A stretch of DNA of 64,000 nt from Peteryoungia algae. GTDB taxonomy: Bacteria > Pseudomonadota > Alphaproteobacteria > Rhizobiales > Rhizobiaceae. Under the pieces are notes generated by a model that was not told the DNA's origin, did no database searches, and worked only from the letters and a program-made list of their open reading frames with translations. Made by a program: the position numbers and the translations under genes. Location of the stretch: the NCBI RefSeq assembly GCF_030369675.1, contig NZ_CP128477.1:3428501-3492500 (forward strand). The letters are read 5' to 3'. How positions within the stretch are numbered: position 1 is the first letter of the stretch; the number at the start of each line of letters is the position of its first letter. This document shows positions 48,858-58,563 of the stretch, piece by piece.

Positions 48858-50633
48858 ATGTGTGGCATTTGTGGAGAAGTGAGATTCGATGGTGCATCGC
48901 CATCGGTAGCGGCGGTTTCGATCATGGCGGATGTTCTGGCCCCAAGAGGGCCGGATTCGGCCGGCGTGATAGTCAGGGGCAATGTCGGGCTCGGTCACCG
49001 ACGATTGCGCATCCTCGACCTTTCCGACAAGTCGCAACAGCCCATGGTCGATCCCGACCTCGGCCTCTCGCTCGTCTTCAACGGCTGCATCTACAATTTC
49101 CGTGAACTGCGCGGCGAACTGGAAGCCAAGGGCTACCGTTTCTTCTCCGATGGCGACACAGAAGTCATCCTGAAGGCCTGGCATGCCTGGGGTCCGGACT
49201 GCGTGTCCCGCTTCCACGGCATGTTCGCCTTTGCCATCCACGAGCGCGATACCGGCCGTGTGGCCATGGCGCGCGACCGTTTCGGCATCAAGCCGCTTTA
49301 TCTGGCCGAAGTTTCGGGTGGCCTGCGCTTCGCCTCGTCGCTGCCGGCCCTCGTCAAGACCGGTGGGGTCGATACCGCCATCGATGTCACGGCGCTTCAT
49401 CACTACATGACCTTCCACGCCGTCGTTCCGCCGCCGCGGACGATCTACAAGGGTGTGCGCAAGCTGCCCCCGGCGACCGTCAGGGTCTACCAGGCCGATG
49501 GCAGCTTCGAGGACAAGCGCTACTGGGATCCGGCCTATACGCGCCGGGCCGAAGATGCGCGCATGAGCCGCGAGGACTGGCAGCAGCAATTGCTCGATGC
49601 CCTGCGTCTCGCCGTCAAGCGCCGGATGATCGCCGACGTGCCCGTCGGCGTCCTGCTCTCCGGCGGCGTCGATTCCAGCCTGATTGTCGGGCTCCTGGCC
49701 GAGGCAGGGCAGACGGGCTTGATGAGCTTTTCGGTCGGCTTCGAGGAAGCCAATGGCGAAAAAGGCGACGAATTCGTCTATTCCGATCTGATCGCGAAGC
49801 ATTTCGGAACCGACCATCACAAGATCTTCGTGCCTTCCGCCGATCTCATGGGCGCGCTGCCCGGCACCATCGCCGCCATGTCCGAGCCGATGGTCTCCTA
49901 CGACAATGTCGGCTTCTATCTCCTGTCTAAGGAAGTCTCGAAACACATCAAGGTGGTGCAATCGGGCCAGGGCGCCGATGAAGTCTTTGGTGGTTATCAC
50001 TGGTATCCGCCGCTCGTCGGCTCCACCGATGTCGTCGCCGATTACGGCCGCGCCTTCCGGGATCGCTCGCACGAAACCTTGCAGACCCAGCTGCAGGATC
50101 GCTGGATTGCCGATCGCGACGTCAGTGGCGACCTGCTGCGCGAACATCTTCTGCGCTCCGGTGCCGATAGCCCTGTCGATCAGGCGCTGCGCCTCGACAG
50201 CAATGTCATGCTCGTCGACGACCCGGTCAAACGGGTCGACAACATGACCATGGCTTGGGGCCTGGAGGCGCGTGTCCCCTTCCTCGACCACGAACTGGTC
50301 GAACTTGCCGCCCGCATTCCCCCCGAGGAAAAGTTGCGCGATGGTGGCAAGGGCATACTGAAGGATGTCGCCCGCAAGGTCATCCCCTCGGAGGTCATCG
50401 ACCGCAAGAAGGGTTACTTCCCGGTCCCGCAGCTGAAATACATTGCCGGCCCCTATCTCGACATGCTCCGCGACGCCCTGTCATCGAAGGCGGCACGCGA
50501 GCGCGGCCTCTTCCGGCAGGACTATATCGATCGTTTGGTGGCCGATCCCGCCTCGCATATCACGCCGCTGCAGGGTTCCGAACTCTGGCAGATCGGACTT
50601 CTCGAAATGTGGTTGCAGGCCCAGGAGAACTGA
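48858..50633 (+). CDS. asnO: N-acetylglutaminylglutamine amidotransferase
   Basis: This 591-residue asparagine-synthase-like amidotransferase (TIGR03104 type) amidates N-acetylglutaminylglutamine to NAGGN, a dipeptide osmolyte of Sinorhizobium and Pseudomonas. The Ntn domain starts MCGICGEV, with Cys2 as the nucleophile after Met removal. The synthetase domain has the PP-loop LLSGGVDSSL near residue 266 and RVDNMTMAWGLEARVPFLD later. The ATG at 48858 is fixed by the need for Cys2, although the frame is open back to 48432. It is one base from ngg. Confidence 0.94.
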   Translation: MCGICGEVRFDGASPSVAAVSIMADVLAPRGPDSAGVIVRGNVGLGHRRLRILDLSDKSQQPMVDPDLGLSLVFNGCIYNFRELRGELEAKGYRFFSDGDTEVILKAWHAWGPDCVSRFHGMFAFAIHERDTGRVAMARDRFGIKPLYLAEVSGGLRFASSLPALVKTGGVDTAIDVTALHHYMTFHAVVPPPRTIYKGVRKLPPATVRVYQADGSFEDKRYWDPAYTRRAEDARMSREDWQQQLLDALRLAVKRRMIADVPVGVLLSGGVDSSLIVGLLAEAGQTGLMSFSVGFEEANGEKGDEFVYSDLIAKHFGTDHHKIFVPSADLMGALPGTIAAMSEPMVSYDNVGFYLLSKEVSKHIKVVQSGQGADEVFGGYHWYPPLVGSTDVVADYGRAFRDRSHETLQTQLQDRWIADRDVSGDLLREHLLRSGADSPVDQALRLDSNVMLVDDPVKRVDNMTMAWGLEARVPFLDHELVELAARIPPEEKLRDGGKGILKDVARKVIPSEVIDRKKGYFPVPQLKYIAGPYLDMLRDALSSKAARERGLFRQDYIDRLVADPASHITPLQGSELWQIGLLEMWLQAQEN

Positions 50634-50634
50634 C

Positions 50635-52440
50635 GTGAGCAAGGCAGAGAAAAAGCCCGCCACTCCGCCGCGTAAGGCAAGGCGCGGCAAGGCTGTCTCT
50701 CATCGACTGACCCGCCTCCGGACACCCGGGGGCGGCAGCCAGGGCTCGGCCAGCCGATCCGCGGAAACGGCAGGGCGCAACCGCAATGTCGCCCTGGACT
50801 GCGGCTGGGGGCGTCTCCTTTTCACACCGACTTTCGACCGCTATGAGGATCTTCTCGCAGCCCTGCGTGAAGAAGCACCTGATACGCGCGACATCGCCTT
50901 TCACGTCGGCGATCCCCATGTCCTCCTCGCCCAGGCCCCCCAGGAAATCTTCCTCGATCCGTCACATACCTTCCGGCTCGACCTCTCGACCTATCGTGCC
51001 GGTGGCCGCCGCCCCAAGGGCGTCACCATCCGGCGTTTCTCGTCAGAAAGCGATGCTGCGGGCATCAACGCGGTCTATGCGAACTGCGGCATGGTCCAGG
51101 TGCGCGAGGATTTCTTCGCCGGCGAGCGCGACAACAGGCCGGTGACCTATTTCGTCGCGCAGGACGATATGACCGGCGAGATCGTCGGAACCATCACCGG
51201 CATTGACCACCACCGCCTGTTCGACGACCCGGAACGCGGTGCCTCGCTCTGGTGCCTCGCGGTTCACCCCCAGGCTCGCCAGCCGGGCATCGGCGAAGGC
51301 CTGGTGCGCATCCTCGCCGAACATTTCCATGCGCGGGGCCTCGCCTATCTCGATCTCTCGGTCCTGCATGACAACGACAAGGCGATCGGACTGTATGAAA
51401 AGCTCGGCTTCCGCCGCGTGCCGCTCTTTGCGGTGAAACGCAAAAACGCCATCAACGAAAAATTCTTTGCCCAGCCTGTCGAAGGCTATGAGGCACTCAA
51501 CCCTTATGCCCGCCTGATCGTCAATGAGGCGCTGCGCTGCGGCATTCATGTCGAGGTAACAGACGCCGAAGGTGGGTTCTTCCGTCTGAGCCATGGCGGG
51601 CGCAGCATTCACTGTCGCGAAAGCCTCTCGGATCTTACTTCCTCGGTCGCCATGTCGATCTGCGATGACAAGGCGGTCACCCGCCGCTTCGCCGAGGCAG
51701 CCGATCTCAGCGTGCCGGCGCAGCTCTCTGCGGATGCACCCGATGCCGAAAAGCAGGCATTTCTGGAAAAGCACCTCAAGCTGGTGGTCAAGCCCGCCCG
51801 CGGAGAGCAGGGCCGAGGCATTTCGGTCGGCATCTCTTCGATGGAGGCCTTGCAGGCCGCAATCCGTCAGGCCCGTCAGGTCTGCGACCGCGTGCTTCTG
51901 GAAGCCTGCTTCGAAGGCGAGGACCTGCGCCTCGTCGTCATCGATTACAAGCTCGTTGCCGCCGCCGTCCGTCGTCCACCGCGCGTGATCGGCGATGGTC
52001 GCACCTCGATCCGCAAGCTGATCGACCAGCAATCTCGCCGCCGGGCTGCCGCGACAGGGGGAGAGAGCCGTATCCCTGTCGATGCCGAGACGAAGCGATG
52101 CCTTGCCGAGCAGGACCTCGATCTCGAAAGCGTGCTCGAAGAGGGCCGCGAGATTACCGTGCGAAAGGCGGCCAATCTCCATACCGGCGGCACGATCCAC
52201 GACGTCACGGCAAATGTCCATCCCAGGCTCGTCGAAGCCGCTTGCCGGATCGCCAAAGCGATCAAGATCCCGGTCGTCGGCATCGATTTCATGGTCCATG
52301 ATCCTGCCGAACCCGACTATGTTTTCATTGAGGCCAATGAGCGCCCCGGGCTTGCCAATCACGAACCGCAACCGACGGCCGAATGTTTCATCCAGCTGCT
52401 GTTCCCCGGCAGCCGCGCCCGCGAGCGCCGAAACGGCTGA
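50635..52440 (+). CDS. ngg: N-acetylglutaminylglutamine synthetase
   Basis: The 601-residue protein (TIGR03103 type) joins a GNAT acetyltransferase (about 130-275, SLWCLAVHPQARQPGIGEGL) to an ATP-grasp ligase (about 335-595). The ligase shows VVKPARGEQGRGISVG, LEACFEGEDLRLVVI and FIEANERPGLANHEPQ, and resembles cyanophycin synthetase. It thus acetylates and ligates glutamine units before AsnO adds the amide. The first 80 residues are basic and Arg/Lys-rich. The start is GTG at 50635, one base after the asnO stop, with AGGAGA upstream. Confidence 0.94.
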   Translation: MSKAEKKPATPPRKARRGKAVSHRLTRLRTPGGGSQGSASRSAETAGRNRNVALDCGWGRLLFTPTFDRYEDLLAALREEAPDTRDIAFHVGDPHVLLAQAPQEIFLDPSHTFRLDLSTYRAGGRRPKGVTIRRFSSESDAAGINAVYANCGMVQVREDFFAGERDNRPVTYFVAQDDMTGEIVGTITGIDHHRLFDDPERGASLWCLAVHPQARQPGIGEGLVRILAEHFHARGLAYLDLSVLHDNDKAIGLYEKLGFRRVPLFAVKRKNAINEKFFAQPVEGYEALNPYARLIVNEALRCGIHVEVTDAEGGFFRLSHGGRSIHCRESLSDLTSSVAMSICDDKAVTRRFAEAADLSVPAQLSADAPDAEKQAFLEKHLKLVVKPARGEQGRGISVGISSMEALQAAIRQARQVCDRVLLEACFEGEDLRLVVIDYKLVAAAVRRPPRVIGDGRTSIRKLIDQQSRRRAAATGGESRIPVDAETKRCLAEQDLDLESVLEEGREITVRKAANLHTGGTIHDVTANVHPRLVEAACRIAKAIKIPVVGIDFMVHDPAEPDYVFIEANERPGLANHEPQPTAECFIQLLFPGSRARERRNG

Positions 52441-52471
52441 TGACCGGATAGACCAGCAGGGTAGGACGTGA

Positions 52472-52500
52472 GGGCGGCATTCGGTGCCGCCCCATTTTTT
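52472..52500 (+). terminator. Rho-independent terminator after ngg
   Basis: A perfect 8-bp stem GGGCGGCA (52472-52479) with 52485-52492 and a TTCGG loop is followed by CATTTTTT. It closes asnO-ngg before the convergent yihY gene. Confidence 0.85.
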
Positions 52501-52515
52501 TGAGCATGTTTTCGA

Positions 52516-53508
52516 CTATTGCGACGGGCCGAGCGTGTCGGCGACATGGGCGCCCCGAAGTCCCATTGGCTGGGTCGGCCCCGTCGTTGTATCCTCGGCC
52601 GTCTGATGTTCGAGTTCCGCGTTCATCATCGCTCCGACGATCAGGATGACCACGGAAAGCCAGGTCCAGAACATCAGGCCTATAAAGGTGCCGAGTGTGC
52701 CATACGTGGCGTTGAAGTCGGCGAAATTCTCCAGATAGAAGGAGAAGCCGATCGACATGACCAGCCAGGCGAGCGAACTGAGCAGCGTGCCCCAGGTGAG
52801 CCATCGCAGCTTGGCGTTTTCCCGGCTCGGCCCGTATCGATAGACCATGACGGTCCCGAGCCAGACGACGCTCATCAGGATCGGCCAACGGATCAGCCCG
52901 ACCAGCATCTCGGCCCGTTCGGAAATGAGGACGACGGAAATGATCATCGGCAGGATTGCGAGCACCGTGACGATGACGGCGAGGATGGCCATGGCCCCGA
53001 GGGTGAACGCGATGGCCAGAAACGTGGTGTGGATGAAGCCGCGCTTCTCCGTTTCCTTATAGGCAATGTTCATCGCCTCGAAGAGGGCTACCATGCCGTT
53101 GCGGGCGCTGAACAGCGAAACGCCGAGACCCGCAAGAAAGCCGATGCTCAAGGTGCTGTCGTTTTCGTCCGCGAGGGACTGTAGCTGGTCCAGGATCATC
53201 GCCACGCCGTCTGCCGGCAGCAGTTCGGAGAGAAAATCAAGCCGACCAGCGATCGTGGTGGGGTCTGCAATCAACCCGTAAAGTGAAACAAGCGCCGCAA
53301 GCCCGGGAAACAGGGACAGCATCATGTAAAACGATACACCCGCCGCCGCCAGCATGACCCGGTCGGAGGTCAGCCGAGCCATGAGCCTCAGCGACACATC
53401 CCACAGGCCGCGCAGGGGAATGGTTTCCGGGCTCTGCGCATGCCGGCCCCTTTCGTCTGCCACAGGGGTGGTCGCGACGTGAGGGGATGAAGGCGTGACT
53501 GGCGGCAT
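52516..53508 (-). CDS. YihY/UPF0761 family inner-membrane protein
   Basis: The 330-residue protein has a polar N-terminus of about 55 residues, then about six membrane helices with the family stretch LAAAGVSFYMMLSLFPGLAALVS and, near the end, GTFIGLMFWTWLSVVILIVGAMMNAELE. The family was once called RNase BN but is now thought to be membrane transporters or scaffolds of unknown role. AAGGAG lies about seven bases before the ATG at 53508. The frame extends to 53754, but that would run through the promoter region. Confidence 0.9.
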   Translation of the reverse strand: MPPVTPSSPHVATTPVADERGRHAQSPETIPLRGLWDVSLRLMARLTSDRVMLAAAGVSFYMMLSLFPGLAALVSLYGLIADPTTIAGRLDFLSELLPADGVAMILDQLQSLADENDSTLSIGFLAGLGVSLFSARNGMVALFEAMNIAYKETEKRGFIHTTFLAIAFTLGAMAILAVIVTVLAILPMIISVVLISERAEMLVGLIRWPILMSVVWLGTVMVYRYGPSRENAKLRWLTWGTLLSSLAWLVMSIGFSFYLENFADFNATYGTLGTFIGLMFWTWLSVVILIVGAMMNAELEHQTAEDTTTGPTQPMGLRGAHVADTLGPSQ

Positions 53509-53530
53509 CTCTTGCTCCTTATCAATGAAG

Positions 53531-53555
53531 AATGGTCCGCTTGCCGGCATGTTCC
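53531..53555 (-). promoter_or_regulatory. EcfG/RpoE2-type promoter of the yihY-like gene
   Basis: On the minus strand GGAAC (53555-53551), a 16-bp spacer and CATT (53534-53531) match the EcfG consensus with one deviation. The leader would be only about 15 nt. It lies back to back with the plus-strand promoter at 53580. Confidence 0.5.
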
Positions 53556-53579
53556 ATGATGAGAAGACGGAGGGCCGAC

Positions 53580-53605
53580 GGAACCGGATAGGGCCACCGT
53601 CGGTT
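53580..53605 (+). promoter_or_regulatory. EcfG/RpoE2-type promoter of the 151-residue hypothetical
   Basis: GGAAC (53580-53584), a 16-bp spacer and CGGTT (53601-53605) match an EcfG promoter. The predicted start near 53612 is just before the GGAGGGAG ribosome site. Confidence 0.55.
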
Positions 53606-53636
53606 GGAGACGGACGCATGTCGGAGGGAGAAGACC

Positions 53637-54092
53637 ATGCCGCAAGACACAGACCACGCAATACCGAATGAAAGGCCAGGAGGCGAAAGCGATCCGCGTT
53701 TGGCGCAGCCTGTGGAAAGCGCCGCTCGCCGGTCGGATGCAGCTGCCACAGCACACGGCATGTCCAGGGGTGACGAACTGCTCAATGTCTACCGTCTGGA
53801 ACCCATCGCCGAGCCGGATGATCCGCGTTGGGATAACGCCCGCAGCCATGGTGTGGTCACTGTGGCTGCCCGCTCTACGGGCGATGCCCGCCTCGTCGCT
53901 GCATCGCAAGAACTGGACTATATGGAGATTGACGCCAAACCTGCCGAGGACGTGACGACCGGAATGGCGAGTGCCTTCCGCTCGGAGAAACTCTATACGG
54001 TGGTGGAAATTGCGCGTGACCGGCAGGGTCTCACCCGCGGCCTCATCGAGGGCGAGATCGGTACCGATACGATCAGGCCCGTTCAGGTCTGA
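53637..54092 (+). CDS. Hypothetical protein, predicted stress gene
   Basis: This 151-residue soluble protein has no family I recognise. The N-terminal 45 residues are polar and probably disordered. The rest has mixed helix and strand, with NVYRLEPIAEPDDPRWDNAR and HGVVTVAARSTGDARLVAA. There is no signal peptide or membrane helix. GGAGGGAG precedes the ATG at 53637 and an EcfG-like promoter lies 32 bp before it. The gene is flanked by YihY and DUF892 genes with similar promoters. Confidence 0.75.
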   Translation: MPQDTDHAIPNERPGGESDPRLAQPVESAARRSDAAATAHGMSRGDELLNVYRLEPIAEPDDPRWDNARSHGVVTVAARSTGDARLVAASQELDYMEIDAKPAEDVTTGMASAFRSEKLYTVVEIARDRQGLTRGLIEGEIGTDTIRPVQV

Positions 54093-54120
54093 CTGGCGCC
54101 GTGCTGTTGTGAACCGGCCT

Positions 54121-54147
54121 GTGGAAGCGGGGTGTGCCCGCTTCCAC
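54121..54147. terminator. Strong hairpin between convergent genes
   Basis: A perfect 11-bp stem (GTGGAAGCGGG 54121-54131 with 54137-54147, loop of five) lies between the hypothetical gene and the DUF892 gene. Neither side has a T-run, so it is either a weak bidirectional terminator or an RNA-protecting end. Confidence 0.5.
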
Positions 54148-54176
54148 GCTCCCGGGGCCTGAAATTGGCCGGGCCC

Positions 54177-54686
54177 TCATACCTTCGCGTCTTCGCCCGC
54201 CTCCTGCCGCGAGACGAATTCGGTCGTCACCTCACGGAGATTCTCCCGCAGCCACTCGGCCATGGTTTCCTCTTCCACGAGGTTCTGCTGCAGAGCGCTC
54301 ATCGCGCCGTGAAACCCACCCATTTCCGCCATGACCAGCAATGAATTATAGGCGGCGATCTCGTAATTCTCGAAAGCCTGGTTGGCGAAGGAATTCTTCA
54401 GGATCTCGTCGTTCGCCATGGCGTGGCCAAGGGCCGCCATGCTGGCACCGGCCGAAAGCATCCAGTCCTTGATGGTCGAGTGCTCCTCGTCGAGGCTGGC
54501 GAGAATGTCTTCCAGCCGTTTCAATTGCACTTCCGTTTCCCGCAGGTGCTGCTCGAGGCGCCGTGCCACTTGAGGATAGTTCTCGATCCGAGAGAGCTGT
54601 GGTTTGATGATCGAGATTGCCTGGTTTTCCATTGCATGCGCATTGCGCAGGCCGGTGACGAAGAGCGAACGTCTGTCCTCTGCCAT
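54177..54686 (-). CDS. Ferritin-like DUF892 (YciF-type) stress protein
   Basis: The 169-residue all-helical protein belongs to the YciF/DUF892 group. It has RNAHAMENQAISIIKPQLSR near the N-terminus and FENYEIAAYNSLLVMAEMGG later, positions where family members carry the Glu/His ligands of a ferritin-like diiron site. Such proteins are common in stress regulons, but their activity is unclear. GGAG precedes the ATG at 54686 by about ten bases, and an EcfG-like promoter is upstream. Confidence 0.85.
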   Translation of the reverse strand: MAEDRRSLFVTGLRNAHAMENQAISIIKPQLSRIENYPQVARRLEQHLRETEVQLKRLEDILASLDEEHSTIKDWMLSAGASMAALGHAMANDEILKNSFANQAFENYEIAAYNSLLVMAEMGGFHGAMSALQQNLVEEETMAEWLRENLREVTTEFVSRQEAGEDAKV

Positions 54687-54717
54687 TGTCTGTGTCTCCT
54701 TGATCTGACGGCCTCCG

Positions 54718-54742
54718 AACCGCAAGCTGCCGAAAGGGTTCC
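54718..54742 (-). promoter_or_regulatory. EcfG/RpoE2-type promoter of the DUF892 gene
   Basis: On the minus strand GGAAC (54742-54738), a 16-bp spacer and GGTT (54721-54718) match an EcfG promoter. The start would be near 54711, with a leader of about 25 nt carrying AAGGAG. Confidence 0.55.
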
Positions 54743-54771
54743 CCATCGTGAGGATGCCGGGCCGATCAAGG

Positions 54772-54800
54772 AAAAAAGGCACGCCGCAGCACGGCGCGCC
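54772..54800 (-). terminator. Rho-independent terminator after the ftsK paralogue
   Basis: On the minus strand a 9-bp stem (54800-54792 with 54786-54778, one G-U) and a five-base loop run into TTTTTT (54777-54772). It insulates ftsK from the DUF892 promoter just downstream. Confidence 0.85.
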
Positions 54801-54844
54801 CCGAAGGGGACTGTCCCCCGATCAAGTGTCTTGCCGATGCAGGC

Positions 54845-57800
54845 TCAGCTCTCGAACTCTTCGGCGGATGGGTTGACCTCGCGGCCGCCGACGATGATCG
54901 CCCGCTTGCCGACATGGTTGGCCGGGCCGACAATGCCCTCCTGCTCCATGCGCTCGACCAGCGAGGCGGCCTTGTTGTAGCCGATTGAAAGCCGCCGCTG
55001 GATATACGAGGTCGAGCACTTCTTGTCGCGCAGCACCACCTTGACCGCCTTGTCATAGAGATCGTTTCCGTCCTCTTCGCCCATGGCGCTCTTGTCGAAG
55101 ACGGCGACATCTTCTTCCGGCTCGTCCTCCACCTCGTCGGCATCCTCGGTCACAGTGCCCAGATAGTCCGGACGTCCCTGCATCTTCAAATGCGCGACGA
55201 CCTTCTCGACTTCCTCGTCGGAAACGAAGGGACCGTGGACGCGGGCAATGCGTCCGCCGCCGACCATGTGCAGCATGTCGCCCTGACCGAGCAGATGCTC
55301 GGCACCCGGCTCGCCCAGAATGGTGCGGCTGTCGATCTTCGACGTCACCTGGAAGGAAACGCGGGTCGGGAAGTTCGCCTTGATCGTGCCGGTGATCACA
55401 TCGACGGAGGGGCGCTGCGTCGCCATGATCAGGTGGATGCCGGCCGCACGCGCCATCTGCGCCAGCCGCTGGATCGCGCCTTCGATCTCCTTGCCGGCGA
55501 CCATCATCAGATCGGCCATCTCGTCGACCACGACCACGATGTAGGGCATCGGCGAGAGGTCGAGTTCCTGCTCCTCGTATACGATTTCGCCGCTGTGGCG
55601 ATCAAATCCGGTCTGGACATTGACGGTGATCGTCTCGCCCTTTTCGCGCGCCTGGGCGGCCCGGGCATTATAGCCGTCGATATTGCGCACACCGAGGCGG
55701 CTCATCTTGCGATAGCGATCCTCCATCTCGCGCACCGCCCATTTCAAGGCCATCACGGCCTTTTTCGGGTCGGTCACGACGGGCGTGAGCAGATGGGGGA
55801 TCCCGTCATAGACGGAAAGCTCCAGCATCTTCGGATCGACCATGATCAACCGGCACTCGTCGGGACGGAACCTGTAGAGCAGCGACAGGATCATGGTGTT
55901 GATCGCGACCGACTTGCCCGACCCGGTGGTCCCGGCCACGAGCAGATGCGGCATTTTCGCGAGTTCGGCGATGACGGGTTCGCCGCCAATGGTCTTGCCA
56001 AGGCAGACCGGCAGCTTGTAGCGCGTCTCGGCATAATCGGGCGTTTCGATCAGCTCGCGCAGATAGACCGTCTCGCGCACCGGGTTCGGCAGTTCGATGC
56101 CGATCACGTTGCGCCCGGGGACAACAGCAACACGCGCCGATAGGGCCGACATCGAACGGGCGATATCGTCCGAAAGGCCGATGACGCGCGAGGATTTAAC
56201 CCCCGGTGCCGGCTCGAATTCGTAGAGCGTGACGACCGGACCGGGCCTGACGTCGATCACTTCACCCTTGATGCCGAAATCTTCCAGCACGTTTTCCAGC
56301 AACCCGGCGCTCTGCTCCAGCGCCTCGGCCGACATCGTCACGCCCGTCTGGACCGGCGGCGTCTGCAGGAAGTCGAGGTAAGGCAGTTGGTATTCGCCTT
56401 CACCAAGCGCTTCCTGCGCCCGGAACAGCGGTTGGCGCGGCAGTGCGGCCGAGACCGGAACGATGGAGGCGTGGTTCGCCTGAACTGCCAGCGGCACGGC
56501 AGCTTCGAGCGGGGGGACTGTTTCAGCCGTCATCGAGGCCGGCCGCAATGCAAAGGTCGATGCCGTTACGTCGCGGCGGGCGATTTCCCGGTAGAGCGCC
56601 ACGACCGATCCGGCAGTCGCCTCGAAAGACGGCTTGCGCGGCAAACCGGTTGCAGGCTGCACCGATGTCGTGAGCGCGTCGGGCCGATAACGAACCACCT
56701 CGGCGCGACCGGCTGCCATGGCCGGCGGTGTCGGTGCGGGAATGGTCCTGACGGGCTGGTGAACGGCCGGGGCGATGCTCTGACGGGCGGCGGGCAGACG
56801 TGTCTTCGTGGGCGACGGTGATACGACAGGACGCGCCATTTCGATATCCGAGGGCGTCTCCACCGGCTCGATCATCGCCTCGAAGAAGATGTGATCCGAC
56901 AGCAGCGATGCGATCGGAAGTCTCGCTGCCGTCACCGGCGCCTCGACGACGTCGGGGGCGACCGGAGCTTCGGCTGCGGGCAGCTTTGTATCCGGCGCGG
57001 TCATCTGGGCCCAGGCCGAAAAGCCAGAGGCAGCAGGCGAAGTGCTTGCGGCGTTGTGCGTCGCGGGTGACGAGACGGGTTCCGGATTGATCGGTTGCGG
57101 TGTGCGCAGGAATGCGTTGCGCACCATGGGCGCGCGCGCGGTCTGGCTTGCTTGCAGGGCGGCCACCCGCGCGGCCTCTGCCTGCTGCGCCAGCGAGCGC
57201 TGCAGATATGGCGGCACGGAAACGTCGTTCGTCGGCCGCTGAGCCGCGCCGATGGTCGCGGCCTGGGTGCTGGCGAGCACGCTGCGCATCCCCTGGACCA
57301 GCGGTGCCGGCTGCAGCGGATGCGGCGCAGGCCCGATCTCGCTGCCGGCACCATCCGCAACCGAGGCTTCCCAGGCAGCCTGCTCGGCCTGTTGACGTGC
57401 CAGTTCCCGGCGAAGCTTGTAGGTGAGCGCCCGCGCGCCGATTGCATCCGGCGGCTGTGGCAACGTAACGGAAGCCGGTATGCGCGGCGCTTCCGGCTGG
57501 GGCGCAGGCGTCGTTGCGCCGGTCCGCGGCAGCCCGGCAAAAGGCACGCCGGTTGACGGCGATGCCGTCCGCGCGGAGGACGGGGGCGTGGGTGAGGGAA
57601 CGTGGTGCCTGGCCTGCGGCTGAGTTGCTGCCGGTTGCGTGACCGGCTGCGAGGCGATCGTACGCGTCGGAGTGGTGGTCCGTGCCGTTGGCTGCGGCAA
57701 TGCGTTCGCCTCAGCTTCCGGCTTGGCCGGTACGCGATCGGGCGTGCGGGTAAAGCGCACATTCGGCCCGAGCACGAACGCCTTCTGCCAGACAGGCGTT

Positions 57801-57907
57801 TCCTCGCGGCCCTCGATCTGGTTTGCCGCCGACTGGTCGGCCCCCTGGCTGTCGCTCTCCCCTGACTGATTGACCTGATACGCAGAACTGGAACGGGGAG
57901 GGTGCAT
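54845..57907 (-). CDS. FtsK/SpoIIIE DNA translocase paralogue without membrane helices
   Basis: This 1020-residue protein has a full FtsK motor in its C-terminal half: beta-domain lead-in [20 protein letters not shown], Walker [14 protein letters not shown] near residue 656, Walker [14 protein letters not shown] near 789, and a C-terminal winged-helix gamma domain ([19 protein letters not shown]), which in FtsK reads the KOPS DNA signal. The first 520 or so residues are Pro/Ala/Gln-rich, low complexity and probably disordered. I find no membrane helix, although classical FtsK has four. It is therefore a soluble or peripherally bound translocase. An incomplete CtrA-like half-site (GTTAAC, 57973-57978) is upstream. 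Confidence 0.92.
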   Translation of the reverse strand: MHPPRSSSAYQVNQSGESDSQGADQSAANQIEGREETPVWQKAFVLGPNVRFTRTPDRVPAKPEAEANALPQPTARTTTPTRTIASQPVTQPAATQPQARHHVPSPTPPSSARTASPSTGVPFAGLPRTGATTPAPQPEAPRIPASVTLPQPPDAIGARALTYKLRRELARQQAEQAAWEASVADGAGSEIGPAPHPLQPAPLVQGMRSVLASTQAATIGAAQRPTNDVSVPPYLQRSLAQQAEAARVAALQASQTARAPMVRNAFLRTPQPINPEPVSSPATHNAASTSPAASGFSAWAQMTAPDTKLPAAEAPVAPDVVEAPVTAARLPIASLLSDHIFFEAMIEPVETPSDIEMARPVVSPSPTKTRLPAARQSIAPAVHQPVRTIPAPTPPAMAAGRAEVVRYRPDALTTSVQPATGLPRKPSFEATAGSVVALYREIARRDVTASTFALRPASMTAETVPPLEAAVPLAVQANHASIVPVSAALPRQPLFRAQEALGEGEYQLPYLDFLQTPPVQTGVTMSAEALEQSAGLLENVLEDFGIKGEVIDVRPGPVVTLYEFEPAPGVKSSRVIGLSDDIARSMSALSARVAVVPGRNVIGIELPNPVRETVYLRELIETPDYAETRYKLPVCLGKTIGGEPVIAELAKMPHLLVAGTTGSGKSVAINTMILSLLYRFRPDECRLIMVDPKMLELSVYDGIPHLLTPVVTDPKKAVMALKWAVREMEDRYRKMSRLGVRNIDGYNARAAQAREKGETITVNVQTGFDRHSGEIVYEEQELDLSPMPYIVVVVDEMADLMMVAGKEIEGAIQRLAQMARAAGIHLIMATQRPSVDVITGTIKANFPTRVSFQVTSKIDSRTILGEPGAEHLLGQGDMLHMVGGGRIARVHGPFVSDEEVEKVVAHLKMQGRPDYLGTVTEDADEVEDEPEEDVAVFDKSAMGEEDGNDLYDKAVKVVLRDKKCSTSYIQRRLSIGYNKAASLVERMEQEGIVGPANHVGKRAIIVGGREVNPSAEEFES

Positions 57908-58161
57908 CGGAAACCTGAACTCTGACGGGATACGGGAACGCGAAAACTGAGCTATCTGAGTAGAAAATAAAGGTTAACGACCGCTTTCCGTCTGGCAGGA
58001 ATTCCTAATGCACGGGAAGCCAGATCGCCCCCGTTCTGTCGCCGATGATGCTGTTGCCAAAGCCGAATTCTGCTCCGTGCCGGACGAAGCGAGGCGACAA
58101 GTTTTTTTCTCGCGCCAGCCCCGCGCTCGGGCTATGGACGGAGACGAACAGAAAGCCGGTC

Positions 58162-58554
58162 ATGTCCAAGAAAGAGAAGCCCAGCCCGTTGCAGAAGCTG
58201 CTGAAAGCCTGGACGGCCGCCACATCGGAGGAGCGTCAGGCCTTTCTCGATTTCGTCTCGGCCGAATCGCGGGCGAGGGGACGAGGCGCCATAACGGCGG
58301 AACCGGCCGAGCCAGTGCCGGATGACGCCGCAGCCCTGATCGCGAACGGCCGCTACCTGCTTCCGTCGACCATCGAGCGCATCGAGACCGTCATGCGCGC
58401 CCGCCAGCTCACCCCCTCAGGCGTGATGGCGGAACTCGGCTTCTCCAGTCGGGACGCATCGCTCACCCGGGCACTGGCCATGAAGGCGGCACTCAGGCTC
58501 TCGGTCATCGCCGCACTCGCTGACTGGCTCACCCTCCACGAACCGGGCGCCTGA
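58162..58554 (+). CDS. Hypothetical protein with a helix-rich C-terminal half
   Basis: This 130-residue protein is not recognised. Its N-terminal part is basic then acidic (SKKEKPSPLQKLLKAW, SEERQAFLDFVSAESRARGR). The second half is likely all helix, with TIERIETVMRARQLTPSGVMAE, which resembles a helix-turn-helix lead-in but is not decisive. The ATG at 58162 is chosen; an upstream frame to 58045 has no better site. It ends nine bp before the yigZ-like gene, so the two are probably co-transcribed. Confidence 0.7.
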   Translation: MSKKEKPSPLQKLLKAWTAATSEERQAFLDFVSAESRARGRGAITAEPAEPVPDDAAALIANGRYLLPSTIERIETVMRARQLTPSGVMAELGFSSRDASLTRALAMKAALRLSVIAALADWLTLHEPGA

Positions 58555-58563
58555 GAGAGCGCC

